Source of the DNA: Terriglobia bacterium
GTDB taxonomy: Bacteria > Acidobacteriota > Terriglobia > Bryobacterales > Bryobacteraceae
DNA length: 64,000 nt
Assembly: GCA_020073345.1 (NCBI GenBank)
Contig: JAIQFI010000029.1
Coordinates: forward strand, 62,001 to 126,000
Direction of reading: 5' to 3'
Shown: positions 34,929 through 43,363 of the stretch, piece by piece
Numbering within the stretch: the stretch's first letter is position 1
How the letters are laid out: the number at the start of each line of letters is the position of its first letter
Position numbers and translations under genes: made by a program
Notes under the pieces: model-generated
Told to the model about the DNA's origin: nothing
The model's database searches: none
The model's input: only the letters and a program-made list of their open reading frames with translations

Positions 34929-36044
34929 TTAGTTCAAGCCCGAGATGCGCGGCTTTGTGGGATCGACTTCCAGCTCGGCATTCACCGTGCGATCATCTCC
35001 CGCCGCCAGCTCGATTTTCCGCTCCCACGGTCTATAACCCGATTTCCTAACCGTGATCGTGTGCGTCCCGGCCTGTAACCGCTTTAGGTCAGCGGTTGGC
35101 GTGCTGCCCCAATAGTTGCCGTCCACGTCAATCTCGGCATTGGAAGGCGTCGAGGTGAAACGAACCGTAATGCCACTGACAGATGAGGAGGGGGAAACGA
35201 TCTCAGGTTTGGCGATCACGACTTTCGCGTCCGTTGTTCGGGCGGCAGGCGTGGGTTTCGCAACCGCGACATCAGCGTCAGACCGCTCATTCTGTGCCTT
35301 AGAGGCTTTCGTCATCGCCCGAATTACCTCATCGGAAAGGCCGGTGTTCTTTAAGTCGATCATCGACTGGGTGTCGAGTCGGTACGAACCGCTTGAGGCC
35401 CCAATCCTCCAAAGGATCAGGTCATCGGAATAGCCTGCCTTTTTGAGGGCGATAATGTTTTCATTATTCAATGCTGCTCCTTGGTCATTCGACGTGGTTG
35501 CTTTTGCAGGTGTTGAGCTAGTCGTTACCCTCGGCGCTGCGCCCTTCAGTGCGTAGGCTCTATCGGTGAAAACATCAAACGCCATACCCTTGTTAAAAAC
35601 GGTGTCCTTACCCTTCCGAAGCAGAACAAAAGGAGCTGCTGGCCAAAACACGACAGCGACGCCAGCGGTAATGATGCCGGTGCTAACCGCGTGGCTGCCG
35701 CCTTCCTTCTTCACTACCGAATACCGAACCGGTATTTTGCCGCCCTCCGGCAGCACTATGGTGTCAATGGAAAAATCGAGCTTACCCGTCCGACCCATAC
35801 GTCGCTTGCCAACAGCCTGCACTACGGTGCCGTTCACGACAGCGTCATGCGGGATGACGACCACATCATCGATTCTCACATCGTCGCTGACGGCGAACTG
35901 CACAGGCTGGCCTTCCTCTGCGGTAGCTGAAGAAAGCTGCTGCTCAAGTCGCACTCGTACTTTCGTCGCCTCTGGAATATCCTGAGCCACGGTGACTTCC
36001 AGGATAGATATGACCGAAATCACACTTAAGCACCGTCGAACCAT
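34929..36044 (-). CDS. Secreted PEGA-domain protein
   Basis: Exported (signal VRRCLSVISVISILEVTVAQ). The N-terminal half is an uncharacterised beta-rich domain (VRVRLEQQLSSATAEEGQPV). It is followed by two short helical repeats of the 'IALKKAGYSDDLILWRI' / 'MIDLKNTGLSDEVIRAM' kind often found in bacterial envelope proteins, and a C-terminal PEGA domain (FTSTPSNAEIDVDGNYWGST, then AGTHTITVRKSGYRPWERKI). PEGA domains are usually carbohydrate or cell-envelope associated. ATG at 36044 is chosen for the signal peptide. Confidence 0.75.
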   Translation of the reverse strand: MVRRCLSVISVISILEVTVAQDIPEATKVRVRLEQQLSSATAEEGQPVQFAVSDDVRIDDVVVIPHDAVVNGTVVQAVGKRRMGRTGKLDFSIDTIVLPEGGKIPVRYSVVKKEGGSHAVSTGIITAGVAVVFWPAAPFVLLRKGKDTVFNKGMAFDVFTDRAYALKGAAPRVTTSSTPAKATTSNDQGAALNNENIIALKKAGYSDDLILWRIGASSGSYRLDTQSMIDLKNTGLSDEVIRAMTKASKAQNERSDADVAVAKPTPAARTTDAKVVIAKPEIVSPSSSVSGITVRFTSTPSNAEIDVDGNYWGSTPTADLKRLQAGTHTITVRKSGYRPWERKIELAAGDDRTVNAELEVDPTKPRISGLN

Positions 36045-36153
36045 AAAGATTGTCCTCCACTTACCAAATAAATCGGCAGCGTTGCGCGGCGTCACTAGGT
36101 CTGCGCAACCACCTTTGCGTCGTGTTGGCCAAGGCGGGTAGAATAGTGTTCCA

Positions 36154-36420
36154 ATGCGGCGTTGTGACCGTAGTACTAGCGGTTACATTGTTCTAAGTGT
36201 TTTCATCGCCCGTGCTCTGGGGATCGCTTATTTACGTGGTCGGAGCGTGCCCCAAGACTACAGAGTGGCCGCCGAATGGCTGCGCAAATCGGCCGACCAA
36301 GGCGACGAATTAGGAGAAAGTGGCATTGCGAGGGCGCAAGCACTGGTGTGCGGCCATACGGGACCACCGAAACGCCTCGGCGTAATCCTGAGGAACACCC
36401 TCCCCCGCAGCGTACAGTAG
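36154..36420 (+). pseudogene. Sel1-repeat fragment (plus strand)
   Basis: The frame contains one Sel1-type repeat, LGIAYLRGRSVPQDYRVAAE followed by WLRKSADQGDE, without a proper signal or further repeats, then runs into unrelated residues after about 36305. It points head-on toward the minus-strand Sel1 gene, which is itself cut in mid-repeat in the same place. It is best read as a broken gene copy joined by an inversion or inverted duplication. Confidence 0.5.
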
Positions 36421-36666
36421 CCCAAGGTTGGCTTGTGCCTGTGGATGTCCTTGAAGCGCAGCCAGCCGGTACCACTTCGCGGCCCGCTCGTAATCTTGCT
36501 GGATTCCTTCGATGCCCCGGTCGTAGGCAAGACCTAATGTGAACTCCGCTTCGGCATCACCCGCTTGTACGCACTGTTGAACATGTTCATTCGAGTCCCA
36601 ACAGTTGGCTGGCTTCTGCGCAACGCAAAACAGCGCACCGAAGAAGAACGCGACCACGACTTTCAT
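36310..36666 (-). CDS. Secreted Sel1-repeat protein, probably truncated
   Basis: Signal peptide MKVVVAFFFGALFCVAQ, then Sel1 repeats AEFTLGLAYDRGIEGIQQDY, ERAAKWYRLAALQGHPQAQA and NLGLLYAAGEGVPQDYAEAF, after which RWSRMAAHQCLRPRNATFS* departs from the pattern. The last repeat is cut, apparently by the rearrangement that leaves the plus-strand fragment. Sel1 proteins mediate protein contacts. The signal peptide resembles that of the next gene upstream (ALAFFFGV), suggesting related neighbours. Confidence 0.65.
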   Translation of the reverse strand: MKVVVAFFFGALFCVAQKPANCWDSNEHVQQCVQAGDAEAEFTLGLAYDRGIEGIQQDYERAAKWYRLAALQGHPQAQANLGLLYAAGEGVPQDYAEAFRWSRMAAHQCLRPRNATFS

Positions 36667-36708
36667 CGCAGTTTGCCTTCCTTTCTCGCTGCCGCGTCCG
36701 CTACACAT

Positions 36709-37407
36709 TCAGTCAGCCTGCGCCTGATAATGCCCGGTCTGCACCACGCGCAAGTCATCGTCCATCGAATACTCGTACACGTGGAACGTGGGACCAGAGA
36801 TGTTTAGTTGCGCGTCTGCGTCCTTTTTCAGATCGGAAACGCTTTCGTAACTAGAACTCAACGGGTTGTATAGGCTACTCCGTACCACGACGAGGATCAC
36901 AGTCGCCTGGCGCAACCGCACTTCGGATACCCCGAGTTTGCCGACAATGTCACGGGCCAGTTCGGCGGTGGAAATCGAAGGCGCAATGACGGCCAGTCCG
37001 GGACCCGTGGAGGTTCCCGGCGTGACCGGCGTTGTGCTCGCTGTGCTGCTCGCCCCTTGTCTCAGCAGGTCGAGCCGTTGACTCTCGATCTCTAAGCGCC
37101 GTCTCTCGAACTCAGCCTGCTGCTGGAGTTGCCTGTTGCGAAGTGCCTGTTCCTGGGCTTGCCGGTAGGCGTCCATAAACGCCTGCCCCGGATCTTGTGC
37201 CGGAAACGGGGCCGTACCCGTCGGGCATCCCCACACCCAACGCCCGTTCATCCCGTTCTGACCCGCCACACAAACTGGCGCTGCATTAGAACAGTAAAGT
37301 GATAGCGGCTTGAACGGTATCAGTTGTGTTGCGCAAGCAGGCGGCGTCTGCGCCACCAACGGATTAAGTGCGACACCGAAGAAGAACGCTAGCGCGACTT
37401 TACTCAC
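36709..37407 (-). CDS. Secreted coiled-coil protein, unknown function
   Basis: GTG start with AAGGAAG upstream; signal VSKVALAFFFGVALNPLVAQ. The mature part starts with a Cys-containing, Trp-rich block (CATQLIP, YCSNAAPVCVAG, WVWGCPTG) and is followed by a charged coiled-coil (ALRNRQLQQQAEFERRRLEI) and a Thr/Ser/Pro linker. The C-terminal domain (VRLRQATVILVVVRSSLYNP ... GPTFHVYEYSMDDDLRVVQ) is unrecognised. It lies upstream of the Sel1 gene with a 42-bp gap, probably in one operon. Confidence 0.6.
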   Translation of the reverse strand: MSKVALAFFFGVALNPLVAQTPPACATQLIPFKPLSLYCSNAAPVCVAGQNGMNGRWVWGCPTGTAPFPAQDPGQAFMDAYRQAQEQALRNRQLQQQAEFERRRLEIESQRLDLLRQGASSTASTTPVTPGTSTGPGLAVIAPSISTAELARDIVGKLGVSEVRLRQATVILVVVRSSLYNPLSSSYESVSDLKKDADAQLNISGPTFHVYEYSMDDDLRVVQTGHYQAQAD

Positions 37408-37462
37408 ATGGCTTCCTTTCACTTTGCTAAATTCTCCATCGGCAGAAGAACGTTCACGTTCT

Positions 37463-39103
37463 TCATCGCTGTACAGTCGGAATAGAGGTGAAGGCTGCGC
37501 CATCGAAGCGCAGACCGAGCACCGCCACGTTTCCGGTAAGTGCGTTGAAGTCGGCAGACCCTCGACTGCCCGCCATCGCGGCCAAGCCCGGCAGATCCCG
37601 CAGCGCGCCAGCCGCCTTACCATTGCCGGGTAGAAAAACGGCCGACGTTCCAATCACTGTGCCCAGGGAATCCCGAGCTGTGACGACAATCGTGCTGCTG
37701 ACTGAACTCAAGTTGACGATGGCCGCCGCAGTGGTGAAGCCTGTGTCGTCCCAGACCATCGTGCTCATAGTGGAGGCCGCGCCAGCGAGCGGCACCACAG
37801 CCTCCTGGTCCGCACGTTGGGGCGCGCTCAGGCGGAACACGCCGTAGCCCGACACCCCACTCGGAAGCAGCACGGAGGCATAGCCCTGAGTCAGCGGTCC
37901 GGCGTTGGGTGCCTCTATCATGACCGTACCTCGCGGCGCTAGATTGACCGTGACCGAAGATCCACCCACCGATGGCACAATCATGGGTGCGCCATTGTCC
38001 CCGATGAAGTTCACTGGGAATGAGACTGCGCTGGTGCCCGTGTTGGTGAAATACAGCGCCGAGTACCAGCCTCCACCGAAAGCGAACTGCGGCAGAACTT
38101 GCTGAAGGGTAGACGATCCGCTCGTCAACGCCCCGACGGTGACAAGATCGAAACCAATACCGCTCGTGGCGGGGTTTCCCGTAACCATCTGGACAGTCAC
38201 CGATTGAAATGGGCCAATGCCGGTAAGCTCGAATTTCTGACCATTGCTGGTTTCGACATATGACACCGAAGTGATTAGCAGCCCTCCCGCGCCATATGCG
38301 GACAACACGACAGTGTTTCCGCTGTTGCCTGCTCTGTCCCCAGAGATTGAAAAGTAATCTGTGGAGCCAGCGAACGTAAAGGTGATGGGCGCTCTGTAAT
38401 CGATGGTGGAGTTCGTTCCAATCGGGGCGATTCCATAGATCCCGGATGTAGCGTGGCCTTGACCGAACGCCGCCAATGCCGCTCCGCTCATCACGACGTT
38501 CTGGTACTGATTGGTGATCCGGGCTCCTGAAGAAACGGGCGTCCCATTGATGTAGGAGTTCATCGGCTGTAAAGCTTGCGGGAACGGGGTCTCGAAATCT
38601 AATGTCGTTGTCGCCCCAGACGGTGTTTCAAGCCTCAGTTGGATGAGAATGTCTGAATCATTGTCATCCACGAGATAGGAGGCGGCATCATCCAGATGCA
38701 TGACCCAAGTACTCGAACTGGTTTGCTCAATGATGTTGATGACACTTCCACCCTTACTGCCGAACGCTACTTTTGACGCCTGATCTATTCCGCTTGTAAA
38801 CGCCCAGTACGTTTGCCCGCTCCACGTGGTGCGGATTCCGAACGATACGGCCTGTCCTGCGCTAACGGTTCCAGCGGGCACCTCGGCCGTTGGGCATGAA
38901 CTAGGCAAATTGCTCAGGTATGGCACGAAGTCTACGGGAGACGTGCCCATGCCGAATTGACTGGTCGCACCAGCACTTCCGCCAATGCACTTGAGGAAGA
39001 GTTTGCCGCTGAACGGCGCAATAACATTTTCCGCGTTGGCTTCTCTTTGAGAAACACACCCAATCAGGACGAGCATCCAGATAAGCGCAACGTGGCTTCG
39101 CAT
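37463..39103 (-). CDS. Secreted/lipoprotein beta-rich protein
   Basis: 546 residues. The N-terminus MRSHVALIWMLVLIGC has a lipobox-like LIGC, so a lipoprotein is possible. The C-terminal about 200 residues contain FGGGWYSALYFTNTGTSAVS and FRLSAPQRADQEAVVPLAGA, a beta-sandwich block found in many acidobacterial surface proteins. The middle (FSGDRAGN-like region) is unrecognised. No catalytic motif. An envelope protein carried as element cargo; role unknown. Confidence 0.65.
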   Translation of the reverse strand: MRSHVALIWMLVLIGCVSQREANAENVIAPFSGKLFLKCIGGSAGATSQFGMGTSPVDFVPYLSNLPSSCPTAEVPAGTVSAGQAVSFGIRTTWSGQTYWAFTSGIDQASKVAFGSKGGSVINIIEQTSSSTWVMHLDDAASYLVDDNDSDILIQLRLETPSGATTTLDFETPFPQALQPMNSYINGTPVSSGARITNQYQNVVMSGAALAAFGQGHATSGIYGIAPIGTNSTIDYRAPITFTFAGSTDYFSISGDRAGNSGNTVVLSAYGAGGLLITSVSYVETSNGQKFELTGIGPFQSVTVQMVTGNPATSGIGFDLVTVGALTSGSSTLQQVLPQFAFGGGWYSALYFTNTGTSAVSFPVNFIGDNGAPMIVPSVGGSSVTVNLAPRGTVMIEAPNAGPLTQGYASVLLPSGVSGYGVFRLSAPQRADQEAVVPLAGAASTMSTMVWDDTGFTTAAAIVNLSSVSSTIVVTARDSLGTVIGTSAVFLPGNGKAAGALRDLPGLAAMAGSRGSADFNALTGNVAVLGLRFDGAAFTSIPTVQR

Positions 39104-39496
39104 TTGTGGTCCTCTTCTCATTAGATCGACAGGACCAGATGCGCCACGAAAGTGCCTAAGGACACTAATTTGGGTCCAACTTTGACCTAGTACCCTGGCA
39201 TCTCTGGCCCAAAGGAGACCCTTTCAGTGAAAATAAGAGAGCTTTACCCAACAAATGCCAGTGAGGGGCGACGAAGGGGGGGTGAGTCTGCGGCGACGCA
39301 CCTCTCCGGCTAGAATGGCTTGCGGGTCGCGATCAACCGCTGAAGGCTTGCTGGAGGAGCGAGGCGAAGAGGTGCTTGGCCTGACGCAACTTCTCGGCTT
39401 GCATTTTGAAATCGGCGCCATCGCGTCAACCCTAGCGGGGGCGGCAGGATCATCGGGGATTTTTACCGCTGCGGTTTCGGAGAAGCGGCTGCCCAA
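39104..39496. other. 393-bp stretch without a supported gene
   Basis: Overlapping open frames exist on both strands (for example minus 39224-39496), but none has a ribosome site, signal or recognisable domain, and they are Ser/Pro/Arg-rich as expected by chance in GC-rich DNA. Promoter signals for the large minus-strand gene should lie just right of 39103. Confidence 0.35.
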
Positions 39497-39745
39497 TCAG
39501 CGCCGCCTAGCTCTCTCGATTTCCTGCACAGCATCCGGCGTGACCTGAAGGTCGCTGGCTGAGTGGGATCGGGAGCGGCAGAGCGCGAAGCTGACCAGCA
39601 GGACCGCAGCGACAATCAGCCACAGCAACGCGCGCTTCAGTCTTGCGATGCTACTCCATGTTGGTGTGCTCAGCGTGGGAGGCCGCAAGACACTGCACAG
39701 CGTTCCAAATCGCAGCCTTGCAGGCGACGCACAACCGGCTATCAT
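39497..39745 (-). CDS. Putative single-span membrane protein
   Basis: 82-residue frame with one strong transmembrane helix, RALLWLIVAAVLLVSFALC, preceded by basic residues and followed by a short soluble tail SDLQVTPDAVQEIERARRR. No family recognised and the true start is unclear; the first about 30 residues look noncoding. Low confidence. Confidence 0.3.
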   Translation of the reverse strand: MIAGCASPARLRFGTLCSVLRPPTLSTPTWSSIARLKRALLWLIVAAVLLVSFALCRSRSHSASDLQVTPDAVQEIERARRR

Positions 39746-39787
39746 TGCCCAGTCGGTATCGGCCCCATTGAAATTGCCGTAATACTA

Positions 39788-39976
39788 ATGGTCGGCATCC
39801 TGCCAGTGATTGCCTTCTGGAAAATCTTCGCAAAGGCGGGCCATTCCGGTGCTCTAGGGTTATTGTTGTTAGTACCGCTGGTCAACGTTGTGATGTTTTT
39901 CTTCCTAGCGTTCAGCGAGTGGCCGATACTGAAGGAGCTGGAAGCTCTGCGCCACAAGTCGCCATCATCCTTGTAA
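39788..39976 (+). CDS. Small membrane protein, two helices
   Basis: MVGILPVIAFWKIFAKAGHS, then GALGLLLLVPLVNVVMFFFL and AFSEWPILKEL resemble a widespread small inner-membrane family of the 'WKIxxKAGxxGxLGLLxLVPxxN' type with unknown role. In-frame residues before the ATG (GIGPIEIAVIL) also fit the family, so translation may begin further left from a non-ATG codon or from GTG at 39563. Confidence 0.5.
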   Translation: MVGILPVIAFWKIFAKAGHSGALGLLLLVPLVNVVMFFFLAFSEWPILKELEALRHKSPSSL

Positions 39977-39992
39977 CAAAATCGAAGCCTTC

Positions 39993-40103
39993 TCAGCGCC
40001 CTTTGGAGCGTTCACCCGCCCTCCTGGCCGCAGCCCACCTCCTCTGCTGAGCCGCAGCCATCTTCTTGCCGGTGGCCAGACTGAAGACATTTTCTTCGGC
40101 CAT
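39993..40103 (-). CDS. Small basic protein, paralogue of 34667-34924
   Basis: About 36 residues from ATG at 40103: MAEENVFSLATGKKMAAAQQ, then RRWAAARRAGERSKGR. The F-S-x-A-T-x-(K/R)2-M-A-A-A-Q-x-(K/R)2-W-A-A pattern is shared with the small protein at 34667-34924. Highly basic helix, likely nucleic-acid or membrane contacting. A longer frame to 40199 is possible. Confidence 0.45.
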   Translation of the reverse strand: MAEENVFSLATGKKMAAAQQRRWAAARRAGERSKGR

Positions 40104-40235
40104 TCTCCGGTGATGCTGCGCTGTTGGCCGGTGACATTCACGTGGGTGCCGGAATGCGGGGCCTGTGAGACACAGGCGGTGAGGCTGCCCTTCCGCCAAC
40201 GGCCAATCGCTACGACATTAGATCAACAACGCATT

Positions 40236-40406
40236 TCACTTTGAGCGGCGTTTACCCACAGTACGTTTTGGAGCGGATGTGTGATCCGGCGCTTGAGTGA
40301 GTGCAGATCCGGCCACGCTCTTGGCGATTTTGGAGGCGGTCCTGCTCCGCAAAATCTTGCTGGCCTCAGTAGCCACTCGCTTCGATGTCTTCTCATTGTT
40401 TGCCAT
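40236..40406 (-). CDS. Small conserved basic protein (SKIAKSxAGSAL type)
   Basis: 56 residues from ATG at 40406 with AGGAG upstream: NEKTSKRVATEASKILRSRT, ASKIAKSVAGSALTQAPDH and a basic tail. This matches a short protein I know as recurrent in proteobacterial and acidobacterial genomes, often in accessory regions; function unknown. The conserved block and ribosome site support it as real. Confidence 0.7.
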   Translation of the reverse strand: MANNEKTSKRVATEASKILRSRTASKIAKSVAGSALTQAPDHTSAPKRTVGKRRSK

Positions 40407-40633
40407 GTGGGGAAACTCCTCTGCAAACATGATTGCACCATTTTGTTGCGGTGGGAAAGGCCGGTCGCTGCCGCAGTGACGTGTGCGTACTCCTACCTCA
40501 TCGTGTTTTGCAGCCTGACACGCAAGTCCGGTACAGGAGCAATTACGGAATACCCGCTGATCTATCTCCGGTCTGCCCGTCACCAAGTCTCCATCGGGCT
40601 ACACTGGCCGTTGGAAGACGGAGGCCACGGACC

Positions 40634-41044
40634 ATGAGCGACAAGAAGCCCAAATCAATCCCGATCAAGAACCTTCGGCAAGAGGAAGGGGCCAGCGAAC
40701 TCGCAAGTTCGCCCGACATGGAGCCGTACCTGAAGCTGACGATGGCAGGAATGCAGCACGGAGCGGATATTAGTCCTCATATGGCAGAGATCGCCCAATT
40801 GCCTGTCGAGCGGCGTTATGTTTGGCGGGTTGCATCGGCGTTGAAGTGGGCCTTCGCTGACTTTGACAACGTCAATGTCACGGTGGATCGGCAGACGCTA
40901 AAGCAGGATGATATGGCCGAGGTGATGGAACTCTTGAAACATCGTCCACTTCAGTTCTGCATGTTCCTGAAGGCGCTCGTCGGGGCTGAGGGCATGGAGC
41001 GGCTCATGACTGAAGGCATCGCTATCGCCAAGCAGGTTGACTGA
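40634..41044 (+). CDS. Hypothetical protein
   Basis: 136 residues from ATG at 40634, with GGAGG about 9 bases before. Acidic, helical, no signal peptide; features include SDKKPKSIPIKNLRQEEGAS and a Trp-containing helix RRYVWRVASALKWAFADFDN. I recognise no family. It is flanked by minus-strand genes, so it is a single-gene unit. Confidence 0.55.
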   Translation: MSDKKPKSIPIKNLRQEEGASELASSPDMEPYLKLTMAGMQHGADISPHMAEIAQLPVERRYVWRVASALKWAFADFDNVNVTVDRQTLKQDDMAEVMELLKHRPLQFCMFLKALVGAEGMERLMTEGIAIAKQVD

Positions 41045-41104
41045 GGCCGCATCCGGCTAGTCAAGCGGCGGCGATTGGGGGTAGTGGGCTACTTTGAACC
41101 AGCT

Positions 41105-41320
41105 TTAGCGGAAAACCTGCCACCACCGGCGCTTCGCAAGCTTGAAGGTGACACAGGTTTTGAAGTTGTGGCTGATATTACAGCGCTCGCAGGAAACGAC
41201 CATCGTACGCGCGGGGTCAATGTCTTCTTCGATGCGAGCCGCATTCCCGCATTTTCTGCAGTGGGCTTGAAGATGACCTGTTGGGCTCGCTCCAAACTTA
41301 AATTCAGTCGTCGGCTTCAC
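41105..41320 (-). CDS. Zinc-ribbon microprotein
   Basis: 71 residues from GTG at 41320. Two CxxC knuckles (HCRKCGN and SCERCNI) 25 residues apart form a zinc ribbon; the rest is basic/aromatic (LAKRRWWQVFR). No other domain. Probably binds DNA, RNA or protein; function unknown. It is one of several tiny CxxC proteins in this part of the element. Confidence 0.55.
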   Translation of the reverse strand: MKPTTEFKFGASPTGHLQAHCRKCGNAARIEEDIDPARTMVVSCERCNISHNFKTCVTFKLAKRRWWQVFR

Positions 41321-41373
41321 GCGAGTAGATTATATCGCCGATCACTCTTTACGCCGCCCTTTCTAACCCCCGT

Positions 41374-42147
41374 TCAACAGACCGCCAAAATCCAACCCTC
41401 AAGGTCAGCAGTCTTCCTCTCCTCAGCGGTGAGCGGCGGATCAAAATATCGGGGGAGGAATCCTTGTGCGTCGCATTCACTCAGCCAGCGAGCAACAGCA
41501 TACGCAGCCTGTTGGTCTGCCGTGCGGCTTGCGCCTGGATACCGTCTAGTGAACAGGGATGGATAGACCTCGGCGATCACCGACTTCCCTTCAGGTACAG
41601 ACCAGCCATCGAACGGCCAGAAGTGGACCCTGCCTCCCACAGCTTGTTTGATTCGACGCAACCAAGGGATGCCTGCGTGGGTGGACTTCGCCACCTGGCC
41701 CTGAATATCAAACTGAAATACAGACTTCGCCGACGATGTCCACTTCTCGGTCAGCCGCAGCTCATTGGGGAATCCGGTGCGGGATGGCTTCTGATCGCGG
41801 ATGAAGTCAACGTACGTGTGATCGTCGTCCGTTTTCCAATATTGGGAGAAGTCGTCCAGGAAGCTCGGCCAACTCTTCAGACCATGTCGGAGGAAGTAGC
41901 TCGCCGGGAACGAGAAGCCATGATCAAGCCCGGCGATGAATCTGGCTTTAGCGTTAGCCCGTTCAATTAGCCAGTTGGCGATCTCCTTACGCGACCAGTT
42001 CCAATTGCCCGCCGGAGGGCAGGCGGGAGTGCGAACTTGTTGAGGCTCCCCGCCATTGGAAGCGGCGTAGACCTGTAGCGCGGATGTCCGTGAGGCGGGA
42101 GTCTCCCTGCCCGAGTAGTCTATGCCGATATGGAGATCAAAGATCAT
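41374..42147 (-). CDS. DUF429-like RNase H-fold protein (predicted nuclease)
   Basis: 257 residues. The N-terminal HIGIDYSGRETPASR has the Asp of an RNase H-like first strand; FIAGLDHGFSFPASYFLRHG supplies a second Asp, and VIAEVYPSLFTRRYP and YAVARWLSECDAQGF match the later blocks of DUF429-type predicted nucleases. Metal-dependent nuclease activity is inferred from fold only. The NTF2-like gene ends 3 bp upstream, so the two form an operon. Confidence 0.65.
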   Translation of the reverse strand: MIFDLHIGIDYSGRETPASRTSALQVYAASNGGEPQQVRTPACPPAGNWNWSRKEIANWLIERANAKARFIAGLDHGFSFPASYFLRHGLKSWPSFLDDFSQYWKTDDDHTYVDFIRDQKPSRTGFPNELRLTEKWTSSAKSVFQFDIQGQVAKSTHAGIPWLRRIKQAVGGRVHFWPFDGWSVPEGKSVIAEVYPSLFTRRYPGASRTADQQAAYAVARWLSECDAQGFLPRYFDPPLTAEERKTADLEGWILAVC

Positions 42148-42150
42148 CTT

Positions 42151-42555
42151 TCATCCGCCCGACTGTCCCTGGTCCCCGAGTTCCATATCCTCTGATCGGG
42201 GAGTCGACTCATCGCGCTGGAGAATAGGTCGAGGATCAAAAAAGCTCCTAACCTCTGCGATCAGCCCTCCTGAAATGCGGAACACCGAGCAGGCTGGCAT
42301 CGTACCCCACACCGTGTGGGCTTTCCACAATGTCGCCACATACTCGCCATCCACCAAGTGCCGCTCAATTTCAACAGCGTTGAATCCAGGCATTACTGAG
42401 AGCATGTACTCGGTGACGTTCTGCTTGCCCACAATCTTCCTGGGCGACAGCGGGTATTGGAGCGAAACATCTGGTGCCAGCAACGCGCAGCCAGGATCTT
42501 TCAACTGGTATGCCGCTAAGTAGGTTTCCGCGATCTGCTCATTGGTCGGCATCAT
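42151..42555 (-). CDS. NTF2/SnoaL-like protein
   Basis: 134 residues, the usual size of a single cone-shaped NTF2-like domain. N-terminal NEQIAETYLAAYQLKDPGC helices, then VSLQYPLSPRKIVGKQNVTE and a strand-rich C-terminus with EIERHLVDGEYVATLWKAHT and SVFRISGGLIAEVRSFFDPR. Members are isomerases, hydrolases or binding proteins; the activity cannot be assigned. First gene of a pair with the DUF429-like gene. Confidence 0.72.
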   Translation of the reverse strand: MMPTNEQIAETYLAAYQLKDPGCALLAPDVSLQYPLSPRKIVGKQNVTEYMLSVMPGFNAVEIERHLVDGEYVATLWKAHTVWGTMPACSVFRISGGLIAEVRSFFDPRPILQRDESTPRSEDMELGDQGQSGG

Positions 42556-42817
42556 GGTGCCTGCATGCTATCGCGGCGTGGTTCAGAACGCAAACCGAAC
42601 CTGAGTAAGTGGAATCCGCTTGCTAATGAGAACTCGGACCGGACCTTGGATCAGTCCGCTCTTGCCTGTCTTGAGAGCTGATGTCCCCGTTCGGCAACCG
42701 AATACGCTCTCTATTGTGGAGGTGTGCGTCCTTGCCTGCTCGGGAACGAAGGTCCGAAAGCGGTCCGGGCGCTAGGCGTAGGTCGTGCAAGTCCCTCGGT
42801 TTCGATCCTGCACGGCT

Positions 42818-42970
42818 TCACTCTTCCGTGTGCGTCTCAAGTATGAAGCGGCACTTCGCGCAGAGCACGTCATAGTCCGGCGGATCGTCAGAGCTAACAG
42901 CAGGATTGGGATCGGTGATCTCTTCGATCAGCTCTCCGCAGTTCTCGCAGCGAACTTCCATGGAGACCAT
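42818..42970 (-). CDS. Zinc-ribbon microprotein
   Basis: 50 residues: MVSMEVRCENCGELIEEIT at the start and YDVLCAKCRFILETHTEE at the end, so two CxxC knuckles form a zinc ribbon. A second ATG at 42961 is possible. It lies 35 bp after the metallothionein-like gene on the same strand, suggesting a joint transcript. Function unknown. Confidence 0.6.
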   Translation of the reverse strand: MVSMEVRCENCGELIEEITDPNPAVSSDDPPDYDVLCAKCRFILETHTEE

Positions 42971-43005
42971 TTTACCGTTGAGCGGTGACGGAGGCGCAAA
43001 AGTGC

Positions 43006-43170
43006 CTAACGTTCGTGTCTCCTGGTTCCGCCGCATTCGGGATGGCCGCAAAGGCAAACGATGTCCGAAGTCTTGGCCGCGCCCTCGCAGAAGGTGCTGC
43101 AATACTCCTCGCCATCCTTTACTAGGCAGAGACAACTCGGGTGAGCGCATTTCTCGGGGTGGGATACCAT
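43006..43170 (-). CDS. Metallothionein-like protein
   Basis: 54 residues with 8 Cys and several His: HPEKCAHPSCLCLVKDGEEY, CSTFCEGA, then IVCLCGHPECGGTRRHER. The spacing CxxxxCxC...YCSxxC...CxCGHxxC matches prokaryotic metallothioneins of the SmtA/BmtA type, which bind zinc or cadmium in a thiolate/imidazole cluster in the cytoplasm. ATG at 43170; the frame is short enough to be missed by gene callers. A 35-bp gap separates it from a zinc-ribbon gene, so the pair may handle metal. Confidence 0.75.
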   Translation of the reverse strand: MVSHPEKCAHPSCLCLVKDGEEYCSTFCEGAAKTSDIVCLCGHPECGGTRRHER

Positions 43171-43363
43171 GCCTTGTTCCTTCCATCCGAGAAATCAATG
43201 AAGCGAGCTTACGGGCCTGGCCGGGGTGAACCATGATCACGGCGGGCCATGCCTCTCGAATTTTCCCGTCCCGGCCAGCCCCCAAGGGCTCTACTCCCTG
43301 TCAGGCGGCAACGCAAGGCCCTTCCCTTTGGCCCGCGCCTTCACTAGAATCCGCTATTTCCAT

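Noticed and set aside
42776-42826. tRNA 3'-arm-like GGTTTCGATCC with a CGTGCA/TGCACG stem
   Set aside because: No D-arm, anticodon arm or acceptor partner; overlaps the end of a zinc-ribbon gene.
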